Translations under genes and position numbers: made by a program
Shown here: positions 49,613 through 59,700 of the stretch, in pieces
Layout of the letters: each line of letters starts with the position of its first letter
Numbering within the stretch: the first letter of the stretch is position 1
Origin: Cnuibacter physcomitrellae
Lineage (GTDB): Bacteria; Actinomycetota; Actinomycetes; Actinomycetales; Microbacteriaceae
DNA: 60,478 bases
Assembly (NCBI RefSeq): GCF_014640535.1
Contig: NZ_BMHD01000003.1
Span: 153,117 to 213,594 of the forward strand
Direction of reading: 5' to 3'
The notes under the pieces: generated by a model
Database searches by the model: none
What the model was told of the DNA's origin: nothing
Seen by the model: only the letters and a program-made list of their open reading frames with translations

Positions 49613-50314
49613 GTGGCTTACCTCATCATCGGCTATGCCCGCGTCTCGACTGATAAGCAGGATGCGACCGCGCAACGCGACGCCCTGATTGCGTCTGGAG
49701 CGCAGCACGTCTACGTCGATCAGGGCCTTACCGGCACCAGCCGCGATCGGCCGGCGCTTCGCGAGGCGATGGCCGCGTGCCGTTCCGGCGACACACTGAT
49801 GGTTACCAAGCTTGATCGCCTTGCCCGGTCCGTTCCCGATGCCCGTGATCTCGTCGATTAGCTCACGGGCAAGGGTGTCAAGCTTCGGATTGGTGAGAGC
49901 GTCCACGACCCGAGCGATCCGACCGGCCGGCTGTTGTTCAACGCACTCGCCATGGTTGCTGAGTTTGAGGCGGACCTGATCCGTGCGCGAACGCGCGAAG
50001 GAATGAAGGTTGCGAAGGCAAAGGGCCGACTGCGCGGGAAGAAGCCGAAGCTGTCGCCCGCAGCTAAAGGGCATCTGGTGGCCGAGTTCCATTCGGGCGA
50101 CTTCACGGTCAGCGAGTTGGCGTCGCGATATGGCGTTGGTCCTGCGACCGTTTATCGAGCGGTCGAGAGAGCGAAGGTCAGAGCCGGGGTGGCACAGCCC
50201 CCCCCCCCCCCCCGCCTCACCCCGAGCCCAGTAGTCCACCCGTCCGAGCGCAGGGGATCCGCGCGTTGTCGTCGCACTGCGGGTGAACTCGAGCGCCTTG
50301 CTAAGGCAGGCTGA
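49613..50314 (+). pseudogene. Serine resolvase/invertase, broken by a stop codon
   Basis: GTG start. GYARVSTDKQDATAQRDAL holds the catalytic Ser; MVTKLDRLARSVPDARDLVD follows, then a TAG (49859-49861) where the family has Glu (DELTGKG). The same frame resumes with LTGKGVKLRIGE, MVAEFEADLIRARTREG and the helix-turn-helix SELASRYGVGPATVYR. A 16-C run (50198-50213) then distorts the C-terminal end. A single G-to-T change would explain the stop. No transposase or terminal repeats are seen. Confidence 0.85.
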
Positions 50315-50317
50315 GGC

Positions 50318-50348
50318 CCCAGACTGAATGGAGGTGAGTCAGTCTGGG
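50318..50348. terminator. Hairpin after the resolvase remnant
   Basis: CCCAGACTGA/TCAGTCTGGG (50318-50327 with 50339-50348); a second hairpin CCTCGAC/GTCGAGG (50354-50370) follows. Located between converging genes at 50314 and 50413. Confidence 0.6.
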
Positions 50349-50412
50349 ACCTCCCTCGACTGCGTCGAGGACTGTAAGTGGCCACCGGTGTGGGCCGGTG
50401 ACCACGCGGCCG

Positions 50413-51180
50413 TCAGGCGGGTGCGGCCGCCACGCTGTGAGTGTCGCGTCGGATGGTCATGACCGTCACGCAGGCAGCGATGCCGGCCAGCAGGACGAGG
50501 GTGATCGGTCCTGTGCCGAGTCCTACTCCGCCCCTGCTGGTGTCTACGCCGAGCCAGTCGGCGAGAGAGGCTCCGAGTGGGCGGGTGAGGACGTAGGCGG
50601 CCCAGAAGGTGATGACTCGGTTGGCGGAGAAGAAGTAGTAAGCCACGGTGGGGACGGCGATGCATGCCAGGAAAAGCAGGCCAGAGGCGAAGTAGCCGAG
50701 GTTCAGGACGGTGGCCGTCCAGTCACCGACAGCTGTTCCGAGCGCGAAGGTGGTGAGCACGGTCACCCAGTAGAAAATCTCGCGGCGGCTGGTGTTGATG
50801 GAGTGGATCGACAGGTCGCGTTCGGTGGCCCACCACAGGAGGAAGATCGCGGCGAGGGCGGCGGCGAATGCCGCAGTGGACACGGTGTAGGGGATACCGA
50901 ATTCGACATGGATGACGTCGGCGGCCATCGTTCCGAACACGCTGACCATGGCCACTGTGGCCCAGTAGAGCCAGGGAATGTAGCGGGTGCGAGTGAGCTG
51001 CAGGGCGAGCAAGGCCACGAGGACCAGGAATGCCAGGACCACCGCGATGACAGGGTCGATAGTGGTGACGAGGAAGTCGGATGCGGTCTCACCCATCCCG
51101 GTGGTGAGCACCTTCGCAATCCAGAACAACGCCGTGATCTGCGGCACTTTGTCCAGCATCGTCCGTTCGGATGTCGTCAC
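50413..51180 (-). CDS. COG4705 membrane protein
   Basis: 255 aa, about eight membrane helices. FWIAKVLTTGMGETASDFL, RYIPWLYWATVAMVSVFGTMAAD and SRREIFYWVTVLTTFALGTAVGDW are typical of COG4705 proteins, two internal repeats ending in TxxGxxxxD. Function unknown; often near two-component or metal genes. Confidence 0.82.
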   Translation of the reverse strand: MTTSERTMLDKVPQITALFWIAKVLTTGMGETASDFLVTTIDPVIAVVLAFLVLVALLALQLTRTRYIPWLYWATVAMVSVFGTMAADVIHVEFGIPYTVSTAAFAAALAAIFLLWWATERDLSIHSINTSRREIFYWVTVLTTFALGTAVGDWTATVLNLGYFASGLLFLACIAVPTVAYYFFSANRVITFWAAYVLTRPLGASLADWLGVDTSRGGVGLGTGPITLVLLAGIAACVTVMTIRRDTHSVAAAPA

Positions 51181-51333
51181 CGCGTCTCCTCCATATCGTG
51201 TCCACCGTACGGAGCGCCAGTCGGACGTGGGCGGGATTCGGGCCCCTTGGTTCTGAGAGTGTTCTCAGGCGTCTGGGCGGCTGCTCAAGCTGAGCGGTGG
51301 CGCGCGACGTAGCGTCGGAGGCGAGAGGGGTGA

Positions 51334-51966
51334 GTGATGTTACAAAGCGGCGGGTTCTTAGATCCATCCGGCCTTCTCGTGGGCGCCGGCCCGTGGGCAT
51401 TGGCGGTCGTGGCTGCGATGATCTTCATCGAGACGGGTCTGCTCTTCCCGTTCCTACCCGGCGACTCCCTAATCTTCACGGCGGGTCTGCTCAGCACTCA
51501 ACTCGGGCTCCCGCTGTGGGCGGTCATCGTCACGGTGGCGATCGCCGCAGTCGTCGGCGACTCGATGGGTTACTGGATCGGCCATAGATTCGGGCGCAAG
51601 CTATTCAAAGCCGACGCGCGCATACTGAAGCTGCGCTATCTGGAGCGCGCCGACGAGTTCTTCGTCAAGTACGGCCCGCATGCACTCGTGCTCGCCCGAT
51701 TCGTGCCGATCGTGCGGACGTTCATCCCACCTGTGGTGGGCGCTTCCCGCATGCATTACGGCCGTTTCATCCTGTGGAACGCGATCGGCGGGGTGCTCTG
51801 GGCGGTGTTGTTGGGCATCGCCGGCTACTTCCTCGGCCAGATCCCGATCATCGCCGACAACGTGGAGCTGATCGCGATCGGGATCGTCGTCGTGTCGGTC
51901 GTCCCGATCGCCATCGCGATCATCAGGGAGCGGCGACGAGACCGGCGCGCGAAGGATCCGGTGTGA
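51334..51966 (+). CDS. DedA/SNARE-associated family membrane protein
   Basis: 210 aa. FIETGLLFPFLPGDSLIFTAG, GDSMGYWIGHRFGRKLF and FVKYGPHALVLARFVPIVRTFIPPVVGASRM are DedA signatures with the conserved Glu, Asp and Arg. DedA proteins are linked to undecaprenyl phosphate recycling, which suits UppP downstream. GTG 51334 or ATG 51337. Confidence 0.88.
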   Translation: MMLQSGGFLDPSGLLVGAGPWALAVVAAMIFIETGLLFPFLPGDSLIFTAGLLSTQLGLPLWAVIVTVAIAAVVGDSMGYWIGHRFGRKLFKADARILKLRYLERADEFFVKYGPHALVLARFVPIVRTFIPPVVGASRMHYGRFILWNAIGGVLWAVLLGIAGYFLGQIPIIADNVELIAIGIVVVSVVPIAIAIIRERRRDRRAKDPV

Positions 51967-52017
51967 GAAGTCTCAGACCGTGTCGGCCGGCTTAGCGGCC
52001 CGCGCCAAGGGGTAGCT

Positions 52018-52797
52018 GTGAGTCTTCCCGTCATGATGAACCCGCATACAGCATCGCCGAACACGCCTCAGACAGTCGGCCCGAAGGCCAGGAAGATCCC
52101 GGCTGTGGACACGCTCTTCTGGGCGATGGTCGTGCTCTCGGCTGTGGCGGGGATCGCCGCCGAACCCGCTCCGTCGCCGATGGTGCGTCTCTTTCTGGTG
52201 GCGGGCGGTACGTTGACGCTCATCGCCATGGTCGTCTTCCAGATCATGCTGCGCCGGTATCGTCCAGTCCCGTACTGGATCACGGTCGTCATGACGAGCC
52301 TTGTCGGGGCATCGGTAGCGAACAGTCTCGGTCCCGCACTGGCGGCGAGCCTCGGGGGAGGGCTGCTCCTGCTTGGTCTGATCGCCTGGCTCTTGTTCGA
52401 GAGGCCCTCGAGTGCCCTTGAGGTTCGGACGGTGCGGCAGGAGAGCGTCTACTGGGTCGTGGTGTTCGCGGCACTCGTGCTCGGCACCGGGATGAGGCAG
52501 CTGCTGAGCGTCACTGCGCATCTGGGGTCGCTGTCGTCCTCGATCGTCTTCGCAGCGGTCGTTGCTCTGTCCGTGATCGCCTACAGCTTCTTCCGTGTCC
52601 CTGCGTCAGCAGCCTTCTGGTGGGCCTTCGTCGGGGTAATACCGCTGGCGGGTGCAGTCGCGGAGTTGATCGCGATCGCTGCCGGCGGGGCAGCGGCAGC
52701 GAAGCTCACGGTCGGTCTTCTCGCCCTCGTCGCCCTGGCGGTCTTGGTCGTCATCGACTCTGGCCGCAATCGGCGGAGGGCAGCTCGTGGAATGTGA
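52018..52797 (+). CDS. COG4705-like membrane protein
   Basis: 259 aa, about eight helices. FQIMLRRYRPVPYWITVVMTSLVGASVAN and RQESVYWVVVFAALVLGTGMRQLL resemble the repeats of the gene at 50413, but the TGMGE and GD signatures are worn (GTGMRQ). A diverged paralogue. GTG start 51 bases after DedA. Confidence 0.6.
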   Translation: MSLPVMMNPHTASPNTPQTVGPKARKIPAVDTLFWAMVVLSAVAGIAAEPAPSPMVRLFLVAGGTLTLIAMVVFQIMLRRYRPVPYWITVVMTSLVGASVANSLGPALAASLGGGLLLLGLIAWLLFERPSSALEVRTVRQESVYWVVVFAALVLGTGMRQLLSVTAHLGSLSSSIVFAAVVALSVIAYSFFRVPASAAFWWAFVGVIPLAGAVAELIAIAAGGAAAAKLTVGLLALVALAVLVVIDSGRNRRRAARGM

Positions 52798-52848
52798 AAG
52801 GGGTGGGCCGCCCGTGAGCAGCCCACCCCTCCTTGCCGCTCGTAACGG

Positions 52849-53160
52849 TTACTGTCCGGCCGGGGTCGTCGGAGCCGGGGTGACGTCGTCGGCGGTCTCA
52901 CCGTCGGCGGTGCCGTCCTCGACGCCGTTGTCCACGCCGGTCGGGTCGTCGGCGGTCTCACCATCGGCGGTGCCGTCTTCGATCCCGTTCTGGTCGTCGG
53001 CGGTCTCACCATCGGCGGTGCCGTCCTCCACCACCGAGCTGGTGCTGCTGGGGGCGGGGGTCGGGTCGGCCTGGGCTGGGACCGCGATCGCCAGACCGGC
53101 GGCCGCGAGCACGGCAGCAGCGGACAGAGATCCGATGGTCAGTCGCATCCGGGTTTTCAT
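52849..53160 (-). CDS. Small secreted repeat protein
   Basis: 103 aa. Signal peptide (about 1-30, AVPAQA cleavage). The mature part has three copies of EDGTADGETADD separated by short linkers, very acidic, ending TPAPTTPAGQ. AAAGGAG before ATG 53160. Near a divergent two-component system. Calcium or metal binding is conceivable; function unknown. Confidence 0.65.
   Translation of the reverse strand: MKTRMRLTIGSLSAAAVLAAAGLAIAVPAQADPTPAPSSTSSVVEDGTADGETADDQNGIEDGTADGETADDPTGVDNGVEDGTADGETADDVTPAPTTPAGQ
52880..53040 (-). repeat. Three ~38-base tandem repeats
   Basis: The DNA behind the EDGTADGETADD repeats: a GTCGTCGGCGGTCTCACC block and following GTGCCGTC recur three times with few changes (about 52886, 52946, 52994). 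Recent duplication within the gene at 52849. Confidence 0.75.
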
Positions 53161-53286
53161 AAACTCTCCTTTCTGGGGGGATAGCCTCACGCTAGGAATC
53201 ACACCGTGGACGTTTCTCCGAAATACGGCCCCGGTTCGTGAAGATGCGTTCAGACGCGCGGAAGCAACGCGGGAAGGAAGGACGCG

Positions 53287-53982
53287 GTGAACGGACCCGA
53301 GGGTGTGATCCCGGTGCTGGTGGTGGAGGACGATCCGCAGATGGCCGGGTTGCTGAAACGGGGCTTGACCGAGGAGGGATACGACGTCACCGTCGCCGCC
53401 GACGGGGTCCAGGGTCTGCTCGCGGCAACCAGAACACCACCTGGCATCGCGGTGCTGGATGTGATGCTTCCCGGCATGTCGGGGTTCGAGCTATGCCGTC
53501 GGTTGCGGGAGACGCAGCCATCAATCATGGTGCTGATGTTGACGGCACGCGACGACGTAGACGACCGGGTGCGAGGTTTGGACGCTGGCGCGGACGACTA
53601 TCTCGTCAAGCCCTTCGCGTTCAGTGAGCTCGCTGCACGTCTGCGGGCGCTGCGCCGCCGGGATTCTCCCTCGACACCGTCGGTGCTGGTAGTCGGCGAC
53701 ATCACGATCCACACTGTCAGCCACGACGTGTCGGTCGAGGGTGTTCCGGTGCATCTAAGCCCGAAGGAGTATCAGCTGCTTTTCCTGCTGGGCACTCATT
53801 TCGAACAGACCGTGTCCCGGACCTCGATCATGACTGAGATCTGGGGGACCGTGGCGCACGCAGATCTGAACATCGTCGACCAGTACGTCAGCTACCTGCG
53901 ACGCAAGCTGGACGTCATCCCCGCCCAGACCAGGGTCGTCACCGAACGCGGGGTCGGGTTCCGTCTGACGGCGTCGCCGTGA
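53287..53982 (+). CDS. OmpR-family response regulator
   Basis: 231 aa, GTG start after AAGGAAGGACGC. VLVVEDDPQMAGLLKRGL, VLDVMLPGMSG (phospho-Asp), LTARDDVDDRV, DDYLVKPF, and a winged helix with LSPKEYQLLFLLGTH and VDQYVSYLRRKLD. Closest in feel to MprA/TcrA-type regulators. Co-translated with the kinase. Confidence 0.9.
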   Translation: MNGPEGVIPVLVVEDDPQMAGLLKRGLTEEGYDVTVAADGVQGLLAATRTPPGIAVLDVMLPGMSGFELCRRLRETQPSIMVLMLTARDDVDDRVRGLDAGADDYLVKPFAFSELAARLRALRRRDSPSTPSVLVVGDITIHTVSHDVSVEGVPVHLSPKEYQLLFLLGTHFEQTVSRTSIMTEIWGTVAHADLNIVDQYVSYLRRKLDVIPAQTRVVTERGVGFRLTASP

Positions 53983-55361
53983 AGCTCGTCGCCCGGTTGT
54001 CGATCCGCGCGCGGATGACGATCGGGACTCTGCTGCTGGCGACGGCGTTCTTCACAGCGTCGGCGTTCGTCGTGCATCAGATCGTCGAACAGCTGCTGCG
54101 CGACTCCACCGTCGCCGTACTCGAAAGCGACATCGTCCCCTACGAGACCTCGATCCTCGTCGAGCCACACGACAGCGTCGACGCTCCCGGCGAAGGGCAA
54201 CTGATCGCGGTGACGGACGCTGCCGGGGTGGTCGTCGCCTCGACCCTCCCGTCCGACCTCACGAACGCTCTAGGGCCCTTACAGCACCTGACTCCGGGCA
54301 ATTCGCAGGTCTCCACTGGCTCGGCCACGTACGCCATCGCCGTCGAGAGCGTGCAGGGCCAGGACGGCACATGGACAGTGGTGGCAGCACAGGACCAGAA
54401 CGCCAACGCGGTGCTGCTGTCCAACCTGACGGTCGGACTCGTCGTCGGCCTCGCAGTCCTGGTGCTGCTGTTCACGACGGCCTCGTGGATCCTCACCGGC
54501 GCCGCGCTTCGACCAGTCGAGCGTCTCCGGCGCAGCGCCGTCTCCATCGTGGACACCGGCTCGAACGATCTTCTCCCGGTCGGCAAGGCGCACGATGAGA
54601 TTGCCGGCTTGGCGAGCACGCTGAACAACTTGATCGCCACCCTCAGGGCCTCGGCTGCCCGTGAACGACAGATGGTCTCGGATGCCAGCCACGAACTCCG
54701 AACCCCTGTCGCCGTTCTGCAGACCCAGCTGGAGCTCATGAGCAATGGCCGCGGCAGCGACCTCGAGTCGGACCTTGGCAACGCCCGCCGTGCGACCGCC
54801 CGACTCGCGACGCTAGTCGCTGACCTGCTCGAGCTATCTCGTCTGGACTCCGCTATTAAGCCCGGTGATCAAGCGACCGTCGCGCAGCTGATCGATGAGG
54901 CCGGCGACGCGATCGACCAGGGTCGCTTCCGCTCCTCCCACCAGGACATCACCGTCGATCTGAGCGTTGATGTCGACGTCGACGTGGGGGAATGGGTCGC
55001 AGAGATCCGTGCTTCGACGTTTGGGCGCATTGTGACCAACCTCGTCGGCAACTCGATCGTGGCCCTCGGCGGCAAGGGCGCGATCGTGGTTACGGTAACT
55101 GCTCATCATGCCGAGCTCATCCTGACGGTCCTGGACAACGGCCCCGGCATAGACCCCGCGTTCCTTCCTCATGCATTCGATCGATTCTCGCAACAGGACT
55201 CCGCCCGCGTTCCCAGCGACGGAGGAGCAGGTCTGGGCTTGGCGATCGTCCGCGCTGCGGCAGGTCGAGCGGGAGGCTTCGCCGAGCTGAGCAATCAGGC
55301 CGGTGGGGGTCTGCTGGTGACGGTGCGGCTGCCTCTGCGAATGTCCTCGCAATCGGCCTGA
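53979..55361 (+). CDS. Sensor histidine kinase
   Basis: 460 aa, GTG start overlapping the regulator stop. Helices about 14-36 and 150-172 flank an outer domain; HAMP (about 172-225); H-box [24 protein letters not shown]-box [11 protein letters not shown]-box [20 protein letters not shown]. Downstream UppP and MprF-like genes suggest envelope stress or antimicrobial peptide sensing (inference). Confidence 0.88.
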   Translation: MKLVARLSIRARMTIGTLLLATAFFTASAFVVHQIVEQLLRDSTVAVLESDIVPYETSILVEPHDSVDAPGEGQLIAVTDAAGVVVASTLPSDLTNALGPLQHLTPGNSQVSTGSATYAIAVESVQGQDGTWTVVAAQDQNANAVLLSNLTVGLVVGLAVLVLLFTTASWILTGAALRPVERLRRSAVSIVDTGSNDLLPVGKAHDEIAGLASTLNNLIATLRASAARERQMVSDASHELRTPVAVLQTQLELMSNGRGSDLESDLGNARRATARLATLVADLLELSRLDSAIKPGDQATVAQLIDEAGDAIDQGRFRSSHQDITVDLSVDVDVDVGEWVAEIRASTFGRIVTNLVGNSIVALGGKGAIVVTVTAHHAELILTVLDNGPGIDPAFLPHAFDRFSQQDSARVPSDGGAGLGLAIVRAAAGRAGGFAELSNQAGGGLLVTVRLPLRMSSQSA

Positions 55362-55447
55362 GAGGGCTCTCACGAATCCTGTTCCTGCGCCCGCGGCTGG
55401 CTACCGTCGTTGCGCCGGCCTCCGTCAGAGGTCGCGGGAAGGAACAG

Positions 55448-56293
55448 ATGAACACTCTTGCCGCGCTACTGCTCGGTCTGGTCCAGGGCCTGACGGAGTT
55501 CCTGCCCGTGTCCTCCAGCGCCCACATCCGTGTAGTCGGCGAGCTGATCGGTACCGGCGCGGACCCGGGCGCAGCGTTCACAGCGATCATCCAACTCGGC
55601 ACCGAGGCCGCGGTGATCGTCTACTTCTGGCGCGACATCGCCCGCATCGTCTCCCGTTGGGCGAGATCGCTGCTCGGACGTGTTCCGCGCTGTGACCCGG
55701 ACGCGCTGCTGGGCTGGTACATCATTCTCGGCAGCCTCCCGATCGTCGTGCTCGGAGTCGCGTTCCAGACTCAGATCGAGACCGTGTTCCGGTCGCTGTG
55801 GATCGTCGCCGGCACCCTCATCGTGTTCGGCATCCTGCTCGGCATCGCCGACCGGGTCGGCACCAAGACCCGCACGCTGCGAGATCTGACTTGGCGGCAC
55901 GCCATTGTCTACGGGTTGGCGCAGGCGCTGGCGCTAGTCCCGGGGGTCTCTCGATCCGGCGGCACCATCACCGGTGGCTTGCTCCTGGGTTACAGCCGAG
56001 CCGCCGCGGCACGCTACTCGTTCCTCCTCGCGATCCCGGCGGTGCTCGGAAGCGGGCTGTACGAGCTAGTGAAGCTCGTCACGAAACCCTGCCAGGATAG
56101 CTGCGTACCCGAGCTGTTCGGGCCCGTGGACACGGCGCTGGCCACCGTCGTGGCGTTCCTGGTCGGGCTGCTCGTGATCCGCTTCTTCCTCGCGTTCATC
56201 TCCCGCTACAGCTTCCTGCCCTTCGTGATCTACCGGATCCTGCTCGGCGCCGCCCTGATCGTCGCTCTCTCCGTCGGGGTCCTGCAGCCCTGA
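55448..56293 (+). CDS. uppP: Undecaprenyl-diphosphatase
   Basis: 281 aa, family length. [17 protein letters not shown] (residues 10-26; Glu17 essential) and [22 protein letters not shown] are the two active-site motifs. Seven to eight membrane helices. Recycles the lipid carrier for cell wall synthesis and can confer bacitracin tolerance. ATG 55448 follows GGGAAGGAACAG. Confidence 0.92.
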   Translation: MNTLAALLLGLVQGLTEFLPVSSSAHIRVVGELIGTGADPGAAFTAIIQLGTEAAVIVYFWRDIARIVSRWARSLLGRVPRCDPDALLGWYIILGSLPIVVLGVAFQTQIETVFRSLWIVAGTLIVFGILLGIADRVGTKTRTLRDLTWRHAIVYGLAQALALVPGVSRSGGTITGGLLLGYSRAAAARYSFLLAIPAVLGSGLYELVKLVTKPCQDSCVPELFGPVDTALATVVAFLVGLLVIRFFLAFISRYSFLPFVIYRILLGAALIVALSVGVLQP

Positions 56294-56421
56294 CCGGTGA
56301 ACCTGCGAGTGGTCCTGACAGAAGTCTCAGGGACCCAGGCTGCACAAGCCCGTCGGCCTCACCTCCACCTCAGATCCGGCGGCGAGCATCAGGATGAGCG
56401 TTCGATCAGGCGGGAGGCTGC

Positions 56422-58950
56422 ATGCGCATCCGGACAGGAGCGTCCCGTACTGCCGGGCGGATTGTCGCGACGTCGAAGCTGATGCCGGTGACGCTGCTGC
56501 TGACCGGGCTGCTGGTCGCGGCGTCAGTGACGGCGTTCGTCCTGGACACGTCAGGACGGCGTGGCCTGGGACAAGCGATGTCCACCGGCTTCGACTCGGT
56601 GGTCGTGCAGCAGCGCTGGTTCTCGACCCTGACGACGGTGTTCTTCGGGCCGAACCCGGCCGCGCTCGTCCTGTTCGTGGTGGCGTTCCTCGTCGGTCTC
56701 GGCTGGGCCGAGCGACTGATGGGACGGTGGCGCCTGATCATCGTGTTCCTCACCGTGACGGTCACGGGCACGCTGGTCAGCTTCCTGCTGATGGCCGCGG
56801 GCGTGGCGGTGCGTCTCTACGCCGCCGACGCGACCCGCGCGGAACGGGTGCTGGATCCAGGTCTCGCTGTCGCTGGAGTGGTGATGGCTGCGACCGCGTT
56901 CGCGCCGATCCGGACACGACGCCGTGTCCGGATTATTGGCTTCTCTGTCCTGAGCGTCTTCGCTCTCTATGCCGGCCAGCCTGTCGACGTGTACCGACTG
57001 TTCGCGGGCGCAGCCGGGCTCGTGTTCGGGATGCTGCTGTGCAGGCGAGGCCCACGCACCCACGCCACCCGCTCGGAACGGCGGACCCTGTTGGCGGCCG
57101 TCGTGGCCGTGACCGCGCTCGGCCCGGTGATCTCGATGGTGGCACCCACCAGCCATGGGGTTTTGAACCCGCTCGGTCTGCTGTTCCGGAATCCCTCTCG
57201 CGACTTCGCGGCGATGGCGGCACAGTGCGTGACCGGGGACCTCAGCGCCCGGTGCGTGCACGCGATCGAGTTGGCGCGGCTGGACGGGCCCGCGGCGCTG
57301 CTGACCACTGTGCTGCCCCTGGTAGCTCTGCTCGTCGCTGCGCGCGGGATCCAGAAGGGACGCCGGGTGTCGCTGTGGGCGGCCGTGTCGCTGAACCTGG
57401 TTTTCGCTGCGCTGACGGTGCTGTTCTACACCGTGACTCCGCTGTGGAGCGGTGAAGCGAACTCGTTCCAGGACCAAGCCGTCGACAATTACGCCCCGTT
57501 CATCGTCGCGTCGGTCCTGGTGCCGTGCGCGATCGCGGCGATGCTGGTCGCAGGCCGGCGGCTGGTCGACCCCGACGCCCGCCCCTGGCCGGTCGCACGG
57601 CTGTTCATCTCCGTCGCCGCCCTATTCACGCTCTGCTCGACGCTGTACCTCGGCGTGGCAGCCGCAACGCTGAGCTCATTCACGCCCGGGACTGGGTTCG
57701 CTGACGTCGTCGCGAACCTCCCGGAGCGATTCGTGCCCGTGAGCTTTCTCGTCTACGAGCCCGTCGCGACCTCCGCGACCGGTGTCGCCGCAGTGGTGGG
57801 TGACTGGGTCGGCCCGGTGTTCTGGTCGGGAGTGATCGTGCTGATCCTGCGCAGCCGACGACTGCCGGATCCTGCTCGCGCCGCCGGTCTGGAGCGGGCT
57901 CGAGCCGCGGTCCAACGCGGGGCGGACAGCCTGTCCTGGATGTCGCTGTGGCGGGGTCACCGTTACTGGGTCGGCGAGGACGGAGTCGCGATCGCCTACC
58001 GGGTCATCAACGACATCGCCATCACCACAGGATCCCCGCTGGGCGCCGAGCGGGACGGGGACGCCTCAGCGGAGTTCGCTCGGTTCTGCGACGACAGGGG
58101 ATGGACCCCGGTGTTCTACTGCGTCGCCGACCCCTATGCGTCCGCCCTGCGGGATCGCGGCTGGGCGGTCACCCGCATCGCTGAGGAATCGGTGCTCCAC
58201 CCCGCTGAGTGGACAGTCGCAGGAAAGCGGATGCAGGACATCCGCACCTCGATCAACCGCGCCCGCCGCGCGGGCATCCGGGCCGAATGGGCCGGATGGG
58301 AGAACCTGTCGTCGGTATCGCAGCGCCAGATCGCGGAGATCTCCGAGCTGTGGGCAGCGGAGAAGACACTGCCGGAGATGCGGTTCACGCTGGGCGGTCA
58401 GGAGGAGATGACCCACGAGGGCGTGCGGCTGATGGTCGCACTCGATCAGGACGATCGAGTCCTCGCCGTGACCAGCTGGCTGCCCCGCTTCCGCGACGAC
58501 ACCGTCGTCGGATGGACCCTTGACGTGATGCGCCGACACCCCGAGAGCCCGAACGGGGTGATGGAGTTCCTCATCGCCGAGACCGTTCTCCGCGCGCAGT
58601 CGGACAGGATCGAGACGGTATCGCTCTCCGCGGCGCCGCTGGCGCAATCCACACGCAACGACCCGGGCCCCACCGACACCACCTCCGCGACGCTGGGGTT
58701 CGTGGCCAAGAGCCTTGAGCCCTTCTACGGATTCCAATCGTTGTTCGCGTTCAAGTCCAAGTTCCAGCCCGCTCTGCGAGAGCTGTACCTGTGCTATCCG
58801 GAGAAGCATCAACTGCCCACGATCGGGATGGCGCTGGCCCGCGCCTACCTTCCCGACGTCACCCCGTGGCAGGCGCTGCGGTTCCTGACCACTGCCGTGC
58901 GCTCCAGCCGTCGAAGCCGGCCCCGCCGCACCCTGGCGGCGAGATCCTGA
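56422..58950 (+). CDS. MprF-like protein: rhomboid-like membrane part plus DUF2156
   Basis: 842 aa. The N-terminus (about 20-220) resembles a rhomboid-type bundle ([28 protein letters not shown]), though a catalytic GxSG is not seen. More helices follow to about 490. The soluble C-terminal domain (about 500-830) is DUF2156/LPG_synthase_C: RVINDIAITTGSPLGAERD, VTSWLPRFRDDTVVGWTLDVMRR, SPNGVMEFLIAE. It probably modifies membrane lipids with an amino acid from aminoacyl-tRNA. Good partner for UppP. Confidence 0.83.
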   Translation: MRIRTGASRTAGRIVATSKLMPVTLLLTGLLVAASVTAFVLDTSGRRGLGQAMSTGFDSVVVQQRWFSTLTTVFFGPNPAALVLFVVAFLVGLGWAERLMGRWRLIIVFLTVTVTGTLVSFLLMAAGVAVRLYAADATRAERVLDPGLAVAGVVMAATAFAPIRTRRRVRIIGFSVLSVFALYAGQPVDVYRLFAGAAGLVFGMLLCRRGPRTHATRSERRTLLAAVVAVTALGPVISMVAPTSHGVLNPLGLLFRNPSRDFAAMAAQCVTGDLSARCVHAIELARLDGPAALLTTVLPLVALLVAARGIQKGRRVSLWAAVSLNLVFAALTVLFYTVTPLWSGEANSFQDQAVDNYAPFIVASVLVPCAIAAMLVAGRRLVDPDARPWPVARLFISVAALFTLCSTLYLGVAAATLSSFTPGTGFADVVANLPERFVPVSFLVYEPVATSATGVAAVVGDWVGPVFWSGVIVLILRSRRLPDPARAAGLERARAAVQRGADSLSWMSLWRGHRYWVGEDGVAIAYRVINDIAITTGSPLGAERDGDASAEFARFCDDRGWTPVFYCVADPYASALRDRGWAVTRIAEESVLHPAEWTVAGKRMQDIRTSINRARRAGIRAEWAGWENLSSVSQRQIAEISELWAAEKTLPEMRFTLGGQEEMTHEGVRLMVALDQDDRVLAVTSWLPRFRDDTVVGWTLDVMRRHPESPNGVMEFLIAETVLRAQSDRIETVSLSAAPLAQSTRNDPGPTDTTSATLGFVAKSLEPFYGFQSLFAFKSKFQPALRELYLCYPEKHQLPTIGMALARAYLPDVTPWQALRFLTTAVRSSRRSRPRRTLAARS

Positions 58951-59700
58951 TCAGGTCACGTCGGGACGGGCGCTCAGCCGGCGGACACCCCAGGCGAGGA
59001 TCACTGACTCCAACGTGCCCGAGGCGAGGATCGCGGCGAGGACGATGAGCTGGAACGTCCCCGCCTCGAGGGGACTCAACCCGCCGAAGATCGCACCGAC
59101 GAACGCTCCCGGCAGCACCACCAGCCCCGTCGTCTTGGTCTGATCGATCGATGGAGTCAAGGCTCGGAATACCGCATCACGGGCGAGGGGAAGAGTCGCC
59201 TCGCCCGGCCGGGCGCCCAGCGCCAGCCAGCCCTCGACCTCGCTCCACCTGTCGGCAATCGATCGCAGCAAGATGCCACCGGTCAGCGACGTGATGGTCA
59301 TCGCGTTCCCGATCACGATGCCGCACAGCGCCAGCGCGTAACGGGGCGTCAACGGGACGGCTCCACTGGCGAACACCACCAGGACGGAAGTGGCGACCCC
59401 GACCGCCATCGCCGCAGCGACGCGCGCGAACAGGACGCCAGACCAGCCGATACGCCGTGTCGAGGTGATCGCGGCTGCCACGAACATGATCGCGATGCCC
59501 ACGGCCGTCCAGACAGGGGAGGTGATGACGCCGCTGAGGATCAGGCTGAGCGCCGCGAGCTGCACCCCACCACGGAGGACCGCAGCTGCCGCAACCCACG
59601 GGGTCCTCACCCGCGTCGCGGCGAGCACGGTGACGGCCACCGCGGCCAGGATCAGCACGCACACGACCGCGGCGAGAAGAGACGGTTCGGGCTGCACCAT
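58951..59700 (-). CDS. fetB: FetB/UPF0014-type ABC permease
   Basis: 249 aa, about seven helices. VAAAAVLRGGVQLAALSLIL, IVIGNAMTITSLTGG and KTTGLVVLPGAFVGAIFGGLSPLEAGTFQ are UPF0014 signatures. FetB forms an iron exporter with the ATPase FetA; no fetA is seen next to it. Stop abuts the MprF-like stop with no gap. Confidence 0.85.
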   Translation of the reverse strand: MVQPEPSLLAAVVCVLILAAVAVTVLAATRVRTPWVAAAAVLRGGVQLAALSLILSGVITSPVWTAVGIAIMFVAAAITSTRRIGWSGVLFARVAAAMAVGVATSVLVVFASGAVPLTPRYALALCGIVIGNAMTITSLTGGILLRSIADRWSEVEGWLALGARPGEATLPLARDAVFRALTPSIDQTKTTGLVVLPGAFVGAIFGGLSPLEAGTFQLIVLAAILASGTLESVILAWGVRRLSARPDVT

